DNA of 64,000 bases, from assembly GCF_002893625.1 (NCBI RefSeq), contig NZ_PKMZ01000002.1:1-64000 (forward strand), written 5' to 3'. The notes under the pieces were generated by a model. That model was not told the origin of the DNA, did no database searches, and was given only the letters and a program-made list of their open reading frames with translations. Below are positions 36,461-45,013 of this stretch, piece after piece. This DNA is from Mangrovicella endophytica. Lineage in GTDB: Bacteria; Pseudomonadota; Alphaproteobacteria; Rhizobiales; Rhizobiaceae. The first letter of the stretch is position 1. Every line of letters starts with the position of its first letter. The position numbers and the translations under genes are program-made.

Positions 36461-37732
36461 GTGACCTCGATTGCCGTCATCGGCGCCGGTATCACCGGCG
36501 TGACCACTGCCTATAAACTGCTGCTCCGAGGCTTCGACGTGACGGTCTTCGACCGCCAGTCCTATGCCGGCATGGAAACCTCCTACGCCAATGGCGGCCA
36601 GCTCTCGGCCTCCAACGCCGAGGTGTGGAACCACCCGAGCACGTTCCTGAAGGGCATCAAGTGGATGTTCAAGAAGGACGCGCCGCTGCTCGTCCACCCC
36701 GCCCCAACCTGGCACAAGCTGTCCTGGATGGCCGAATTCGTTCTCGCGGCGCGGCACTACGAAGAGAACACCATCGCGACGACGCAGCTTGCGATCGCCG
36801 CGCGCCGTCACCTCCTGGAGATGGCCGAGACGGAAGGCTTCGACTTCGACGCCGAGCAGCGGGGCATCCTGCATGTCTACGAGACCGAGCATGACTTCGC
36901 CCATGCCCGGAAGGTCAACGCGCTGCTCGCTCGCGGCGGTCTCCACCGCGAGACGCTGACGCCGGCCGACATCGCGCGCGTCGAGCCGGCCGTGAAGGGC
37001 GACTTCGTCGGCGGCTTCCTGACGCCCTCCGACTTCACCGGCGACATCCACAAATACACCCGCAAGCTCGCCGAGGCCTGCATCCGCCGCGGCGCCAGCT
37101 TCCGGCAGGATGCGGATGTGCGCCGTCTCACCAGTCGCGATGGCGGCGTCGATGTCACCTGGCGCGACCTGCAGGGCGACGACGAGAAGCGCGAGGAGCA
37201 TTTCGACGGCGTCGTCGTCTGCGCCGGCGTCGGCAGCCGGCGCTTTGCCGCTGAACTCGGCGATCGCGTCAATATCTATCCGGTGAAGGGCTATTCGGTG
37301 ACGATCCAGCTCGAGGACGAGGACAGCCGGGCCGCGGCGCCCTGGGTCAGCCTTCTCGACGACAGGGCCAAGATCGTGACGAGCCGCCTTGGCGCCAACC
37401 GCATGCGGATTGCCGGCACGGCGGAGTTTGCGGGCGAGAACCGCGACATCCGGATGGACCGCATCGCGCCGCTGATCCAGTGGTGCCGCATCCGCTTCCC
37501 CGGCATGTCGACCGCCGCGTCAAATCCGTGGGCGGGCCTCAGGCCGATGATGCCGAACATGATGCCGCGCGTCGGCCGCGGCGCCCAAGCCGGCGTCTTC
37601 TACAACACCGGGCACGGCCATCTCGGCTGGACGCTCAGCGCCGCGACCGCCGACATCGTCGCGGGCGAGGTCGCCGGTGCCTTCACCCGGCCGGCGGTGG
37701 CGGGACAAACAATGACGGCTCTTGCTGCCTGA
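36461..37732 (+). CDS. FAD-dependent amino-acid oxidoreductase, DadA family
   Basis: A 423-residue flavoenzyme of the D-amino-acid dehydrogenase/glycine oxidase family. It has an N-terminal FAD-binding GAGITGVTTAYKLLLRGFDVTVFDR (about residues 8-32), ANGGQLSASNAEVW, SDFTGDIHKYTRKLAEAC, the NAD/FAD-like VVVCAGVGSRRFA, and a C-terminal GLRPMMPNMMPRVG...VFYNTGHGHLGWTLS. The GTG start has a GGAAGGA ribosome site. The glycine riboswitch in front says that it acts on glycine or a glycine precursor or derivative such as sarcosine. That fits the choline/betaine flow suggested upstream. The exact substrate is inferred. Confidence 0.9.
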   Translation: MTSIAVIGAGITGVTTAYKLLLRGFDVTVFDRQSYAGMETSYANGGQLSASNAEVWNHPSTFLKGIKWMFKKDAPLLVHPAPTWHKLSWMAEFVLAARHYEENTIATTQLAIAARRHLLEMAETEGFDFDAEQRGILHVYETEHDFAHARKVNALLARGGLHRETLTPADIARVEPAVKGDFVGGFLTPSDFTGDIHKYTRKLAEACIRRGASFRQDADVRRLTSRDGGVDVTWRDLQGDDEKREEHFDGVVVCAGVGSRRFAAELGDRVNIYPVKGYSVTIQLEDEDSRAAAPWVSLLDDRAKIVTSRLGANRMRIAGTAEFAGENRDIRMDRIAPLIQWCRIRFPGMSTAASNPWAGLRPMMPNMMPRVGRGAQAGVFYNTGHGHLGWTLSAATADIVAGEVAGAFTRPAVAGQTMTALAA

Positions 37733-37849
37733 CGGGTGCGCCGACAGCTCGTCCAGGCTATTCGGCAGCCAGGCTCGAAGAGCAGAACCGGCGCCGCTCC
37801 GATCAAGGGGCGCCGGCGCGATGGCGAGTTCTGGACAGACGTCGAGGCT

Positions 37850-38551
37850 TCAGGCCTCGTCCGTCGAGAGAGGGTTGGAGTCGGGGGTCAGCTCGACCAC
37901 CTGCTGCTCGCCATAAACGGCCGTTGTCGGCCATCGCGCATCCAGAAGCCGGGTGCGGCTGATCCGGGTGATGCTGACGGAGTCTGACTGATTGCCGCCG
38001 AGCACATAATAGGCGGCGTCGTCCTGGCCCGCATAGAAGCCGACATGCCCCTTGTAGCTTGTCAGGCTCTCGCGCCAGAAGACCAGGATGCATCCCTTCG
38101 TCGGCTCGCAGGGCCGACCGAACTTGCGCCAGCTTCGAGCCCCGAGCGGGTTGGCGGGCAACTCCTCCTCCGGCAGGGTGCTGCCGATGCAGTGCGCCAC
38201 GAAGAGGCCGCACCAGGGAACGTCATCGCCGGAGTAGGCGATGTCGAGATCGCGCGCCCAGTCCATGATCGTCCTGTTGTCGCCGCCGCCGGAAACCTCC
38301 TTCAGCCCAAGGAAGCGCCTGGCTTCTTCATACCATGGCAGATCCGGCTGCAGTCCCATGGAGGCCGAGCCGCCACCGAACAGCTTGCTGCGTGTCACCG
38401 GACCGACGATGCCATCCACGGCGAGGCCGTGATCGGCCTGGAACTGCTTGATGGCCTGGACTGTCCGGCGCCCGCGAATGCCGTCGAGAGGGCCGGGATC
38501 GTAACCGATGTCTGCCAAGCGTTTCTGGATTTCCCGCGTCGTGACGATCAT
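37850..38551 (-). CDS. Peptidoglycan-binding protein with TIGR02594-like NlpC/P60-CHAP domain
   Basis: A 233-residue endolysin-like protein. An N-terminal peptidoglycan-binding repeat (EIQKRLADIGYDPGPLDGIRGRRTVQAIKQFQADHGL, about residues 6-45) precedes a cysteine-peptidase-like domain. That domain has PWCGLFVAHCIG (catalytic Cys about residue 118), GCILVFWRESLTSYKGHVGFYAG (His) and YYVLGGNQSDSVSI. The ATG at 38551 was chosen for its GGAGA ribosome site and lack of extension homology. It has no signal peptide, like phage or gene-transfer-agent lysins that need a holin, yet no other phage gene is near. It probably cleaves peptide bonds in the cell wall. Confidence 0.8.
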   Translation of the reverse strand: MIVTTREIQKRLADIGYDPGPLDGIRGRRTVQAIKQFQADHGLAVDGIVGPVTRSKLFGGGSASMGLQPDLPWYEEARRFLGLKEVSGGGDNRTIMDWARDLDIAYSGDDVPWCGLFVAHCIGSTLPEEELPANPLGARSWRKFGRPCEPTKGCILVFWRESLTSYKGHVGFYAGQDDAAYYVLGGNQSDSVSITRISRTRLLDARWPTTAVYGEQQVVELTPDSNPLSTDEA

Positions 38552-38742
38552 CTCCGCTCTCCCACTTGCCGGAGTTCGAAGAATTGCATTTATATTACGT
38601 AAGGTAAACAGACGGGTTTCATCAGCAAACATCCCTCGGAGCCGCTCGGTTACTCAGCGCGAGCGCGGTGGCTGCGCGATCTTGCATGATTATGTTCTCA
38701 GGGGTGGAGCCAGCACGTGAACGCGCTATGTAAACGCTCGTC

Positions 38743-39492
38743 ATGAATGCTCCGCCTCCGATCGATCCCGCCAGCCACGCGCTGTTTCTCGACTTCGACG
38801 GCACTCTCGCCGAGCTTGTGGATGATCCCGACGCCGTCCACGTGACGGATGGGATGGTTCGCAGTCTTCAGGCGCTGCAAGCCAGGCTTGGCGGCGCGCT
38901 CGCTATCGTCAGCGGCCGCACCGTTGCCTCCATCGACGGCTTCCTGTCGCCGGCTGTTTTCGCTGCGGTCGGCGTTCATGGACTGGAGCGGCGTATCACG
39001 CCAAGCGACACGGTCCAGCGGCTGGCCGGAGCGGAAGCGCTCGACGATGTGCGCAGAGCATTGAACGCGAGCCTCGGGGCCCAGCCGGGTATCAAGCTCG
39101 AGGACAAAGGCACGGCGCTGGTGCTGCATACGCGCACGGCACCGCAGCTTTCGGGCGAGGCGGCACGGCTGATGCAAGCTGCCGCCGGTGCCCGTGCCGA
39201 TCTCACCATCATGCACGGCAAGGACATCGTCGAGGTGCACCCGGCCGGCATGGACAAGGGCCGGGCCGTTACCGCACTGTTGAGCGAGCCGCCATTTCGC
39301 GGCCGTGTGCCCGTCTATGCCGGCGACGACACGACCGACGAGTTTGCGCTCCAGGTCGTGAAGGATGCTGGCGGGGTCGCGGTGAAGGTCGGGCCGGGCG
39401 ACAGCGTCGCGTCCTTCCGCCTGCCGGATGTCGCGGCCGTGCACGGATGGATCGCGGCGGGTGCAGGGGAGGGCACGCATGCTGACCGGTGA
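38743..39492 (+). CDS. otsB: Trehalose-6-phosphate phosphatase
   Basis: A 249-residue HAD-superfamily phosphatase that removes phosphate from trehalose 6-phosphate, the last step of OtsA-OtsB trehalose synthesis (osmo- and desiccation protection). Motif I LFLDFDGTLAELVDDPD (nucleophile Asp about residue 13), motif II VSGRTVASID, the motif III lysine in HPAGMDKGRAVTALL and motif IV PVYAGDDTTDEFAL are all present. Its last 14 bases overlap the otsA start, so the genes are co-translated. Confidence 0.95.
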   Translation: MNAPPPIDPASHALFLDFDGTLAELVDDPDAVHVTDGMVRSLQALQARLGGALAIVSGRTVASIDGFLSPAVFAAVGVHGLERRITPSDTVQRLAGAEALDDVRRALNASLGAQPGIKLEDKGTALVLHTRTAPQLSGEAARLMQAAAGARADLTIMHGKDIVEVHPAGMDKGRAVTALLSEPPFRGRVPVYAGDDTTDEFALQVVKDAGGVAVKVGPGDSVASFRLPDVAAVHGWIAAGAGEGTHADR

Positions 39493-40954
39493 GGACGATA
39501 ACGAACCCGGCAACGAGCCGGACGCCAAATCGGACGATGCATCATCCAGTAGCGGCGCCGCGCAGCCGGCGCGACTGGTGGTGGTCTCCAACCGTGTCGG
39601 GCCGCTGAAGGACGAAGGACGCGCCGGCGGCCTTGCCGTCGGGCTTGCCGATGCGCTGCGCCGACGCGGCGGCCTCTGGTTCGGCTGGAGCGGCGAGACC
39701 TCGCCGGAAGGCACGTCGGGACCCGAGAAGACGGAAATCCACGGCCAGACGGCGCTCACCACGATCGACCTCAGCGAGGAGGATCTGGAGGGCTTCTACT
39801 ACGGCTATGCCAATCGGTCGCTCTGGCCGCTGCTGCATTACCGGCTGGATCTCGCGACCTTCGACCGCCAGTCGGACCGAATCTATCGCTCCGTCAATCA
39901 GCGCTTCGCGGCGCGGCTTTCGCCGCTGATCGACGACGGCGACATCGTGTGGGTGCACGACTACCACTTCTTCTATCTCGGCTCCGAGCTGCGGCAATGC
40001 GGCTTCAAGGGCCGGCTCGGCTTCTTCCTCCACATCCCGTTCTGTCCGCCGGACATCCTCACGGCGCTGCCGTCGAGCCATGACCTCGTGCGGGCGATGC
40101 TCGCCTATGATCTCGTCGGCTTCCAGACCGAGAGCGACCGCAGAAATTTCGTTGCCTTCTGTGTGCAGGAACTGGATGGGGTGGAGGGCGCCGACGGCAC
40201 GGTCAGCGTCGCTGGCCGCTCTGTCCGGGCGGCTGTCTTCCCGATCGGGATCGACGCGGAGAGCTTCCGCCGCTTTGCCGTCTCGCCGGAGGCCGGCGAG
40301 CACGAAGAGATGCTGCGCAACATCGCCCGCGACCGTCTGCAGATCGTCGGCGTCGACCGGATGGACTACTCCAAGGGCCTCGTGCAGCGGCTGCAGGGCT
40401 TCGAACGGCTGCTGGAGGACTATCCCGAAAACCGCGGCGCGGTGCAACTCCTGCAGATCGCGCCGCTGTCGCGCGCCGAGCTTGGCCCCTATGTGGATCT
40501 CCGCGAAGAGCTAGAGGGTCTGGCCGGACGTCTGAACGGGCGCTTTGCAATGCTCGACTGGACGCCGGTGCAGATCATGACCCGCGGCTTCTCGCGCCGG
40601 GCGCTCGCCGGCATCTACCGGGCTGCCCGTGTCTGCATGGTGACGCCGCTGCGCGACGGGATGAATCTCGTCGCCAAGGAATACGTGGCGGCTCAGGATC
40701 CGGACGATCCGGGCGTGCTCATACTGTCGCGGTTCGCCGGCGCCCGGGCCGAACTCGGAGACGCCCTGATCGTCAATCCCTATGCCATCGACGACATCGC
40801 ACGGGCGCTGCAGCGGGCGCTCACGATGCCGCTGGAGGAGCGCCAGCGCCGCTATGAGTCGATGCAGGCGGCGGTGTTCACCGGAACCGCGGCGCGCTGG
40901 TGCGACAGCTTCCTGGCCAAGCTGGACGAGAGCGCTCCCCAAGCCGTTGTTTGA
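39479..40954 (+). CDS. otsA: Trehalose-6-phosphate synthase (GT20)
   Basis: A 491-residue glycosyltransferase making trehalose 6-phosphate from UDP-glucose and glucose 6-phosphate. After an acidic, low-complexity N-terminus (about 28 residues) come VVVSNRVGP, WFGWSGE, WVHDYHFFYLGSELR, FFLHIPFCPPDIL, VDRMDYSKGLVQR and TPLRDGMNLVAKEYVA, the donor and acceptor motifs of GT20. It lacks an obvious phosphatase domain, that role being filled by the overlapping otsB. Confidence 0.95.
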   Translation: MLTGEDDNEPGNEPDAKSDDASSSSGAAQPARLVVVSNRVGPLKDEGRAGGLAVGLADALRRRGGLWFGWSGETSPEGTSGPEKTEIHGQTALTTIDLSEEDLEGFYYGYANRSLWPLLHYRLDLATFDRQSDRIYRSVNQRFAARLSPLIDDGDIVWVHDYHFFYLGSELRQCGFKGRLGFFLHIPFCPPDILTALPSSHDLVRAMLAYDLVGFQTESDRRNFVAFCVQELDGVEGADGTVSVAGRSVRAAVFPIGIDAESFRRFAVSPEAGEHEEMLRNIARDRLQIVGVDRMDYSKGLVQRLQGFERLLEDYPENRGAVQLLQIAPLSRAELGPYVDLREELEGLAGRLNGRFAMLDWTPVQIMTRGFSRRALAGIYRAARVCMVTPLRDGMNLVAKEYVAAQDPDDPGVLILSRFAGARAELGDALIVNPYAIDDIARALQRALTMPLEERQRRYESMQAAVFTGTAARWCDSFLAKLDESAPQAVV

Positions 40955-41080
40955 CGAAGCCGATCTCGCATCCTAGAGCACCGTGCGACCGCCGGTCCCG
41001 GACCGGCCGCCGGGCTCGAACCCTGCGGCGCGCCGCCCGGTCGGGGCTTTCCGCCACTCTTCCTCATTCGAGGTGATGCC

Positions 41081-41728
41081 ATGTCGAAGACCCAGAAGAT
41101 CGAGCCACTCCGCGCGGTGCTGACCGGCCAGCCGGTAATCCCGGTGGTTGCGGTCGACAGTGCCGCCCAGGCCGTGGGTCTTGCCCGGGCGCTTGCGAAG
41201 GGCGGCCTTCCTGCGATCGAGATCACGCTGCGCACGCCAGCTGCGCTTGATGCCATCCGCGCCGTGCGGCAGGAGGTGCCGGAGGCGATCTGCGGGGCCG
41301 GTACGATCCTTTCGCCGAAGCAGTTCGAGCAGGCAGCCGAGGCGGGCGCCACCTTCATCGTTTCGCCGGGCGCGACGATGGAGATCCTCGACACGGCCGC
41401 GCAGTCCGACGTGCCGCTGCTGCCTGGGGCTGCCACCCCCAGCGAGATGATGGCGATGCTGCAGGAAGGCTATCGCCTCCTGAAGTTCTTCCCCGCCGAG
41501 CAGGCAGGCGGGGCCGCTTATCTGAAGGCACTGGCGCCGGTCTTCCAGGACCTGAAATTCTGCCCGACCGGCGGCGTTTCGACCGCCAATGTCGCGACTT
41601 ATCTGGCGCTGCCGAACGTCGTCTGCGTCGGCGGCTCGTGGGTTGCGCCGAAGGCTGCGCTCGATGCCGGCGACTTTGATGAGATCACCCGCCTTGCCGC
41701 CGAGGCTGCAAAGCTTTCGCGGCACTGA
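41081..41728 (+). CDS. eda: KDPG/KHG aldolase
   Basis: A 215-residue class I aldolase that splits 2-keto-3-deoxy-6-phosphogluconate into pyruvate and glyceraldehyde 3-phosphate (Entner-Doudoroff pathway). The catalytic Glu lies in LPAIEITLRTP (about residue 46), the glycine-rich phosphate region in ICGAGTILSPKQ, and the Schiff-base Lys in LLKFFPAEQAGG (about residue 134). The ATG follows GAGGTGA. No edd gene is adjacent. Confidence 0.95.
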   Translation: MSKTQKIEPLRAVLTGQPVIPVVAVDSAAQAVGLARALAKGGLPAIEITLRTPAALDAIRAVRQEVPEAICGAGTILSPKQFEQAAEAGATFIVSPGATMEILDTAAQSDVPLLPGAATPSEMMAMLQEGYRLLKFFPAEQAGGAAYLKALAPVFQDLKFCPTGGVSTANVATYLALPNVVCVGGSWVAPKAALDAGDFDEITRLAAEAAKLSRH

Positions 41729-41755
41729 ATTCACGACGCTCCGTCAACTTGTTCG

Positions 41756-41787
41756 CGTCTGTCCCCGGTTCTAAAGGACAGACGTTT
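41756..41787 (+). terminator. Rho-independent-like terminator after eda
   Basis: A perfect 9-bp stem CGTCTGTCC / GGACAGACG with an 11-base loop is followed by TTT, 28 bases past the eda stop and just before the lipoprotein esterase gene. The T-run is short. Confidence 0.6.
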
Positions 41788-41810
41788 AGTCACCGATTCG
41801 GCCTTCCCCC

Positions 41811-42674
41811 ATGCAGATTCGCGCCCTTCTGGTTCTGTGCGGCCTTCTTGCGGCACTGAGTGGCCTTCCCGGCTGTGCCAATGTCCTCAACGCGACGACC
41901 AGCCAGGCGGGCTATACGGTCCAGAGCGACCTTCGCTACGGCGAGGGACGGCGGAACGACTACGATCTCTACATCCCCAACAATGCCGGTCCGAAGACGC
42001 CGGTGGTGGTGTTCTTCCATGGCGGCGGCTGGGATACGGGCAACAAGGACCAGTATCTCTTCGTCGGTCAGTCTCTGGCGAGTGCGGGCGTTATCGTCGC
42101 CGTGCCGAACTACCGGCTTTATCCGAGCGTGAAGTTCCCCGATTTCGTCGAGGACGGCGCCAAGGCAGTCGCAGCGATCACCCGCACGGTGACGAACGGG
42201 CAGGCCGGCGTGCCGGCCGGGCGTCATCCGATCTTCCTGATGGGCCATTCGGCCGGCGCTCACATCGCGGCGCTCCTGAACTATGACGAGCGCTACCTGA
42301 AGGCGGTCGGCACCTCGAACCGCCGCATCTCTGGCTTTATCGGCCTTGCCGGGCCCTATGACTTCCTGCCGATCACCTATCCGCGCTTCCGCCAGATCTT
42401 CCCGGTGCCGCTGTGGGAGCAGAGCCAGCCGATCAACTTCGTCGGTGGCGGCGAGCCGGCGGCGCTGATCATCAATGGCGACGCCGACACCACCGTGGTG
42501 CCGCGAAACGCCCAGTCGCTGGCCGATACGGTGAAGCGCAAGGGCGGCCGCGCCGAGCTGAAGATCTATCCGGGCTTCGGCCATCTGAAGGTGCTGAGCG
42601 CATTGTCGACGCGGCTATCCGGCGACAGCGACATCCGGGAGACGATCCTCGCCTTCATCCGGCACCACTCGTGA
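41811..42674 (+). CDS. Lipoprotein alpha/beta-hydrolase (carboxylesterase-like)
   Basis: A 287-residue esterase anchored as a lipoprotein: the N-terminal signal ends in the lipobox L-P-G-C (Cys about residue 23). Hormone-sensitive-lipase-like motifs are VVVFFHGGGWDTGN (oxyanion HGGGW, about residue 69) and FLMGHSAGAHIAAL (nucleophile Ser, about 146). The late Asp/His are in INGDADTTVVP and YPGFGHLKVL. Natural substrate unknown. It overlaps the acetyltransferase gene by four bases (GTGA). Confidence 0.85.
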   Translation: MQIRALLVLCGLLAALSGLPGCANVLNATTSQAGYTVQSDLRYGEGRRNDYDLYIPNNAGPKTPVVVFFHGGGWDTGNKDQYLFVGQSLASAGVIVAVPNYRLYPSVKFPDFVEDGAKAVAAITRTVTNGQAGVPAGRHPIFLMGHSAGAHIAALLNYDERYLKAVGTSNRRISGFIGLAGPYDFLPITYPRFRQIFPVPLWEQSQPINFVGGGEPAALIINGDADTTVVPRNAQSLADTVKRKGGRAELKIYPGFGHLKVLSALSTRLSGDSDIRETILAFIRHHS

Positions 42675-43351
42675 GTGACAGCGACCTCTCCGGCTGGTCG
42701 GAGCGTCCGCTGCCCGGTCCTGCGGTGATCGAGGGGCGGACGGTCCGCCTTGAGCCGATCACCGACGAGAGCCGCTTTCGCGAGCTCTACGAGGCCTTCA
42801 AGGCGGGCGGCGATACATCCCTTTGGGCTTACCTGCCCTATGGTCCCTTCGACGATTTTTCGAGCTTCGAAAGCTTCGCAAAGCGGACCTACTTCGCTGA
42901 CGGCTTCGTCTTCCACGCCATCATCCCGCACCGGACGGGCAGGGCTGGCGGCGTCGCGGCGCTGATGCGCACGGACGCGGCCAACGGCGTGACGGAAGTC
43001 GGGCACATCTGCTTCTCGCCCGCGCTGAAGGCGAGCACGGAAGCCAGCGAAGCGATCTTCCGCCTGATGGTGCGGGTCTTCGACGAACTCGGCTATCGCC
43101 GCTTCGAATGGAAGTGCGACGACGGCAATGCGCCCTCCAAGCGCGCTGCCGAACGCTTCGGCTTCGTGTTCGAGGGCCTGTTCCGCCAGCACATGGTGGT
43201 GAGGGGCCGGAACCGCGATACGGCGTGGTACTCGATCATCGACAAGGAATGGCCGGCGCTGAAGGCCGCCTTCGAGGCCTGGCTGGACCCAGCCAACTTC
43301 GACGCCGAGGGCCGGCAGATCCGTGCCTTGCGCGAATTGCGCGCGGCTTAG
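42671..43351 (+). CDS. GNAT acetyltransferase, RimJ/RimL type
   Basis: A 226-residue N-acetyltransferase. The GTG start overlaps the esterase stop. N-terminal EGRTVRLEPITDESRF, central VTEVGHICFSPALKAS (strand beta-4) and YRRFEWKCDDGNAPSKRAAERFGFVFEGLFRQHM (acetyl-CoA-binding and C-terminal core) are typical of the Rim-like group that acetylates protein N-termini or small amines. RGRNRDTAWYSIIDKEWP closes the domain. The target is not evident; co-translation with the esterase may be incidental. Confidence 0.88.
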   Translation: MSDSDLSGWSERPLPGPAVIEGRTVRLEPITDESRFRELYEAFKAGGDTSLWAYLPYGPFDDFSSFESFAKRTYFADGFVFHAIIPHRTGRAGGVAALMRTDAANGVTEVGHICFSPALKASTEASEAIFRLMVRVFDELGYRRFEWKCDDGNAPSKRAAERFGFVFEGLFRQHMVVRGRNRDTAWYSIIDKEWPALKAAFEAWLDPANFDAEGRQIRALRELRAA

Positions 43352-43470
43352 GATAGACGCTCAGAGTTCAACGCTTGAAGGCCGATGGGAGCGGGCGGAC
43401 CCGCTACCCTTCGGTCGCTCGTCGAATGCTGGCTGGATGCCGACGTGGAGAGGCCGGCGACCCGCCTGCC

Positions 43471-43920
43471 TCAGCTCTTGGCTGGAACGATGGTGATCAG
43501 CGCGGTGGGCGGATAGACCGACTCGTAGAGGACGCCGTCGCCGGGCGCAAAGCGCAGCACCGTGTCGCCGCTGCTATCGGCCATGATCAGCGTGCCGTCG
43601 TCCGACGCGCGCCAGTAGGCGATCTTCGACAGCTCCGGCGATCCCGCGCAGTCGGCTCCGATCGGCGCGTAGCGGAAGGTCTTGGCGCTGGCGTCCGGCT
43701 TGGCAGCCTTACAGGTCGTGCCGCTGCGCAGATCGATCATGCGGATCGCGTTTGCTTCGGCGGGCGTGGTGGCGGGCTGGACCGAGTTGGTGATGACGGG
43801 GTCGACCAGGACCGTGGCTGCCAGCCCATCATTCGCCGGCAGTATCGTGGCGCCCTGCAAATTCGAGACGAGCAGCGTTCCGGCGATGCCGACGGAGAAG
43901 GCGATCGTGTCGAATCTCAT
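43471..43920 (-). CDS. Small secreted protein resembling Inh/Omp19 protease inhibitors
   Basis: A 149-residue exported protein with an N-terminal signal-like stretch (FSVGIAGTLLVSNLQGA). The C-terminal half DCAGSPELSKIAYWRASDDGTLIMADSSGDTVLRFAPGDGVLYESV has the pattern of the AprI/Inh metalloprotease-inhibitor family: a Cys pair (one near 70, one near 91), a central W, D-G-T-L and G-x-x-V-x-x-F. No lipobox is evident, unlike Omp19. The family assignment is tentative; a protective periplasmic inhibitor role would follow if it is right. Confidence 0.5.
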   Translation of the reverse strand: MRFDTIAFSVGIAGTLLVSNLQGATILPANDGLAATVLVDPVITNSVQPATTPAEANAIRMIDLRSGTTCKAAKPDASAKTFRYAPIGADCAGSPELSKIAYWRASDDGTLIMADSSGDTVLRFAPGDGVLYESVYPPTALITIVPAKS

Positions 43921-44026
43921 GACGACTCCTGCGAAGTTTCCTCCGTTATGAAGCCCTTAGTATTAATGAAGGGTTGCGCGAGGCTGGCGTAATCGACGGT
44001 TTAGACGGCGACATCCGGGCCGCGGC

Positions 44027-45013
44027 TCAATCTTGCCGCCGACGCACCAGACCGGCCTTGCGGCTTTCCGGGACCGGCGTCTCCAGGGGCTCGCCGGAAA
44101 ACCAGCGCTTGAGGTTCGCGATGACGAGGTCGCCCATCGCCTTGCGGGTGTGACGCGAGGCGGAGGCGACATGCGGCAGGAGCACGGCGTTCGGCAGGCC
44201 CAGGAGGCGTTCAGGCACCTGTGGCTCGTTCGGGAAGACGTCGAGACCGGCGGCCTGGATGGTGCCACTCTCCAGCGCATCGGCGAGCGCCTCGGTATCG
44301 ACGATCGAGCCGCGGCCGATATTGACGAGGATGCCGGTCCGCCCGAGCGCAGATAGCACTTCGGCATTCACGGCCTTTTCCGTGCCGGCACCGCCGGGCG
44401 CTGCGATGATCAGCGTGTCGACGGTAGCGGCAAGGCCGGTCAGCGTCTCGTGATAGGCATAGGGAACGTCATCGCGGCGGCTGCGATTGTGGTAGGCGAT
44501 CGTCAGGCCGAAGGCTTCCAGTCGCCTGGCGATGGCGAGACCAATGCGCCCGAGGCCCATGATCCCGACGCTGCGGCCGCGTAAGGTGGCGCCGCTCAAG
44601 GGATAAGGTCCTTCGCCGGCCCAGCGCCCCTCGCGCAGGTAGCGCTCGGCGCGCGGCAGCTCGCGCACGGTGTTGAGGAGGAGGCCGACCGCCGTATCAG
44701 CCACTTCTTCGGTGAGGACGTCCGGCGTGTGCGTGACGGCAACGCCCTTTTCGGTCGCATGGGCCGTGTCGACGACATCGTAGCCGACACCGAAGTTGGC
44801 GATGATCTCCAGCTTCTCCAGCGCGTCGATCATGTCGGCGGTGACGCCGCCCATCTCGGCGATGCCGCGAATGCGCGCGCGGTCTCGCGCGGACAGATCG
44901 GACACGTTCCGGGCCGGCGAGCGTACTACGTCGAAGGTGGCCTCGAGCTCTGTCAGCGTATCGGGGTTGAGGCGCCCCGGCACGAGGATCGCGATCGTCT
45001 TGAAGTCGGTCAT
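44027..45013 (-). CDS. D-2-hydroxyacid dehydrogenase (glyoxylate/hydroxypyruvate reductase-like)
   Basis: A 328-residue NAD(P)H-dependent oxidoreductase. Rossmann motif GRSVGIMGLGRIGLAIARRL (about residues 144-163); catalytic Arg in LVNIGRGSIVDTEAL, Glu in LDVFPNEPQVPE and His in VLLPHVASAS are all in place. It probably reduces hydroxypyruvate, glyoxylate or a sugar-derived 2-keto acid. Its ATG overlaps the stop of the LacI-type regulator gene (ATGA), so the regulator likely controls this enzyme. Confidence 0.9.
   Translation of the reverse strand: MTDFKTIAILVPGRLNPDTLTELEATFDVVRSPARNVSDLSARDRARIRGIAEMGGVTADMIDALEKLEIIANFGVGYDVVDTAHATEKGVAVTHTPDVLTEEVADTAVGLLLNTVRELPRAERYLREGRWAGEGPYPLSGATLRGRSVGIMGLGRIGLAIARRLEAFGLTIAYHNRSRRDDVPYAYHETLTGLAATVDTLIIAAPGGAGTEKAVNAEVLSALGRTGILVNIGRGSIVDTEALADALESGTIQAAGLDVFPNEPQVPERLLGLPNAVLLPHVASASRHTRKAMGDLVIANLKRWFSGEPLETPVPESRKAGLVRRRQD

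Noticed and set aside
37850-38551. A prophage or gene-transfer-agent remnant based on the endolysin-like gene
   Set aside because: No capsid, tail, holin or integrase genes are near; a stand-alone cell-wall hydrolase is sufficient.
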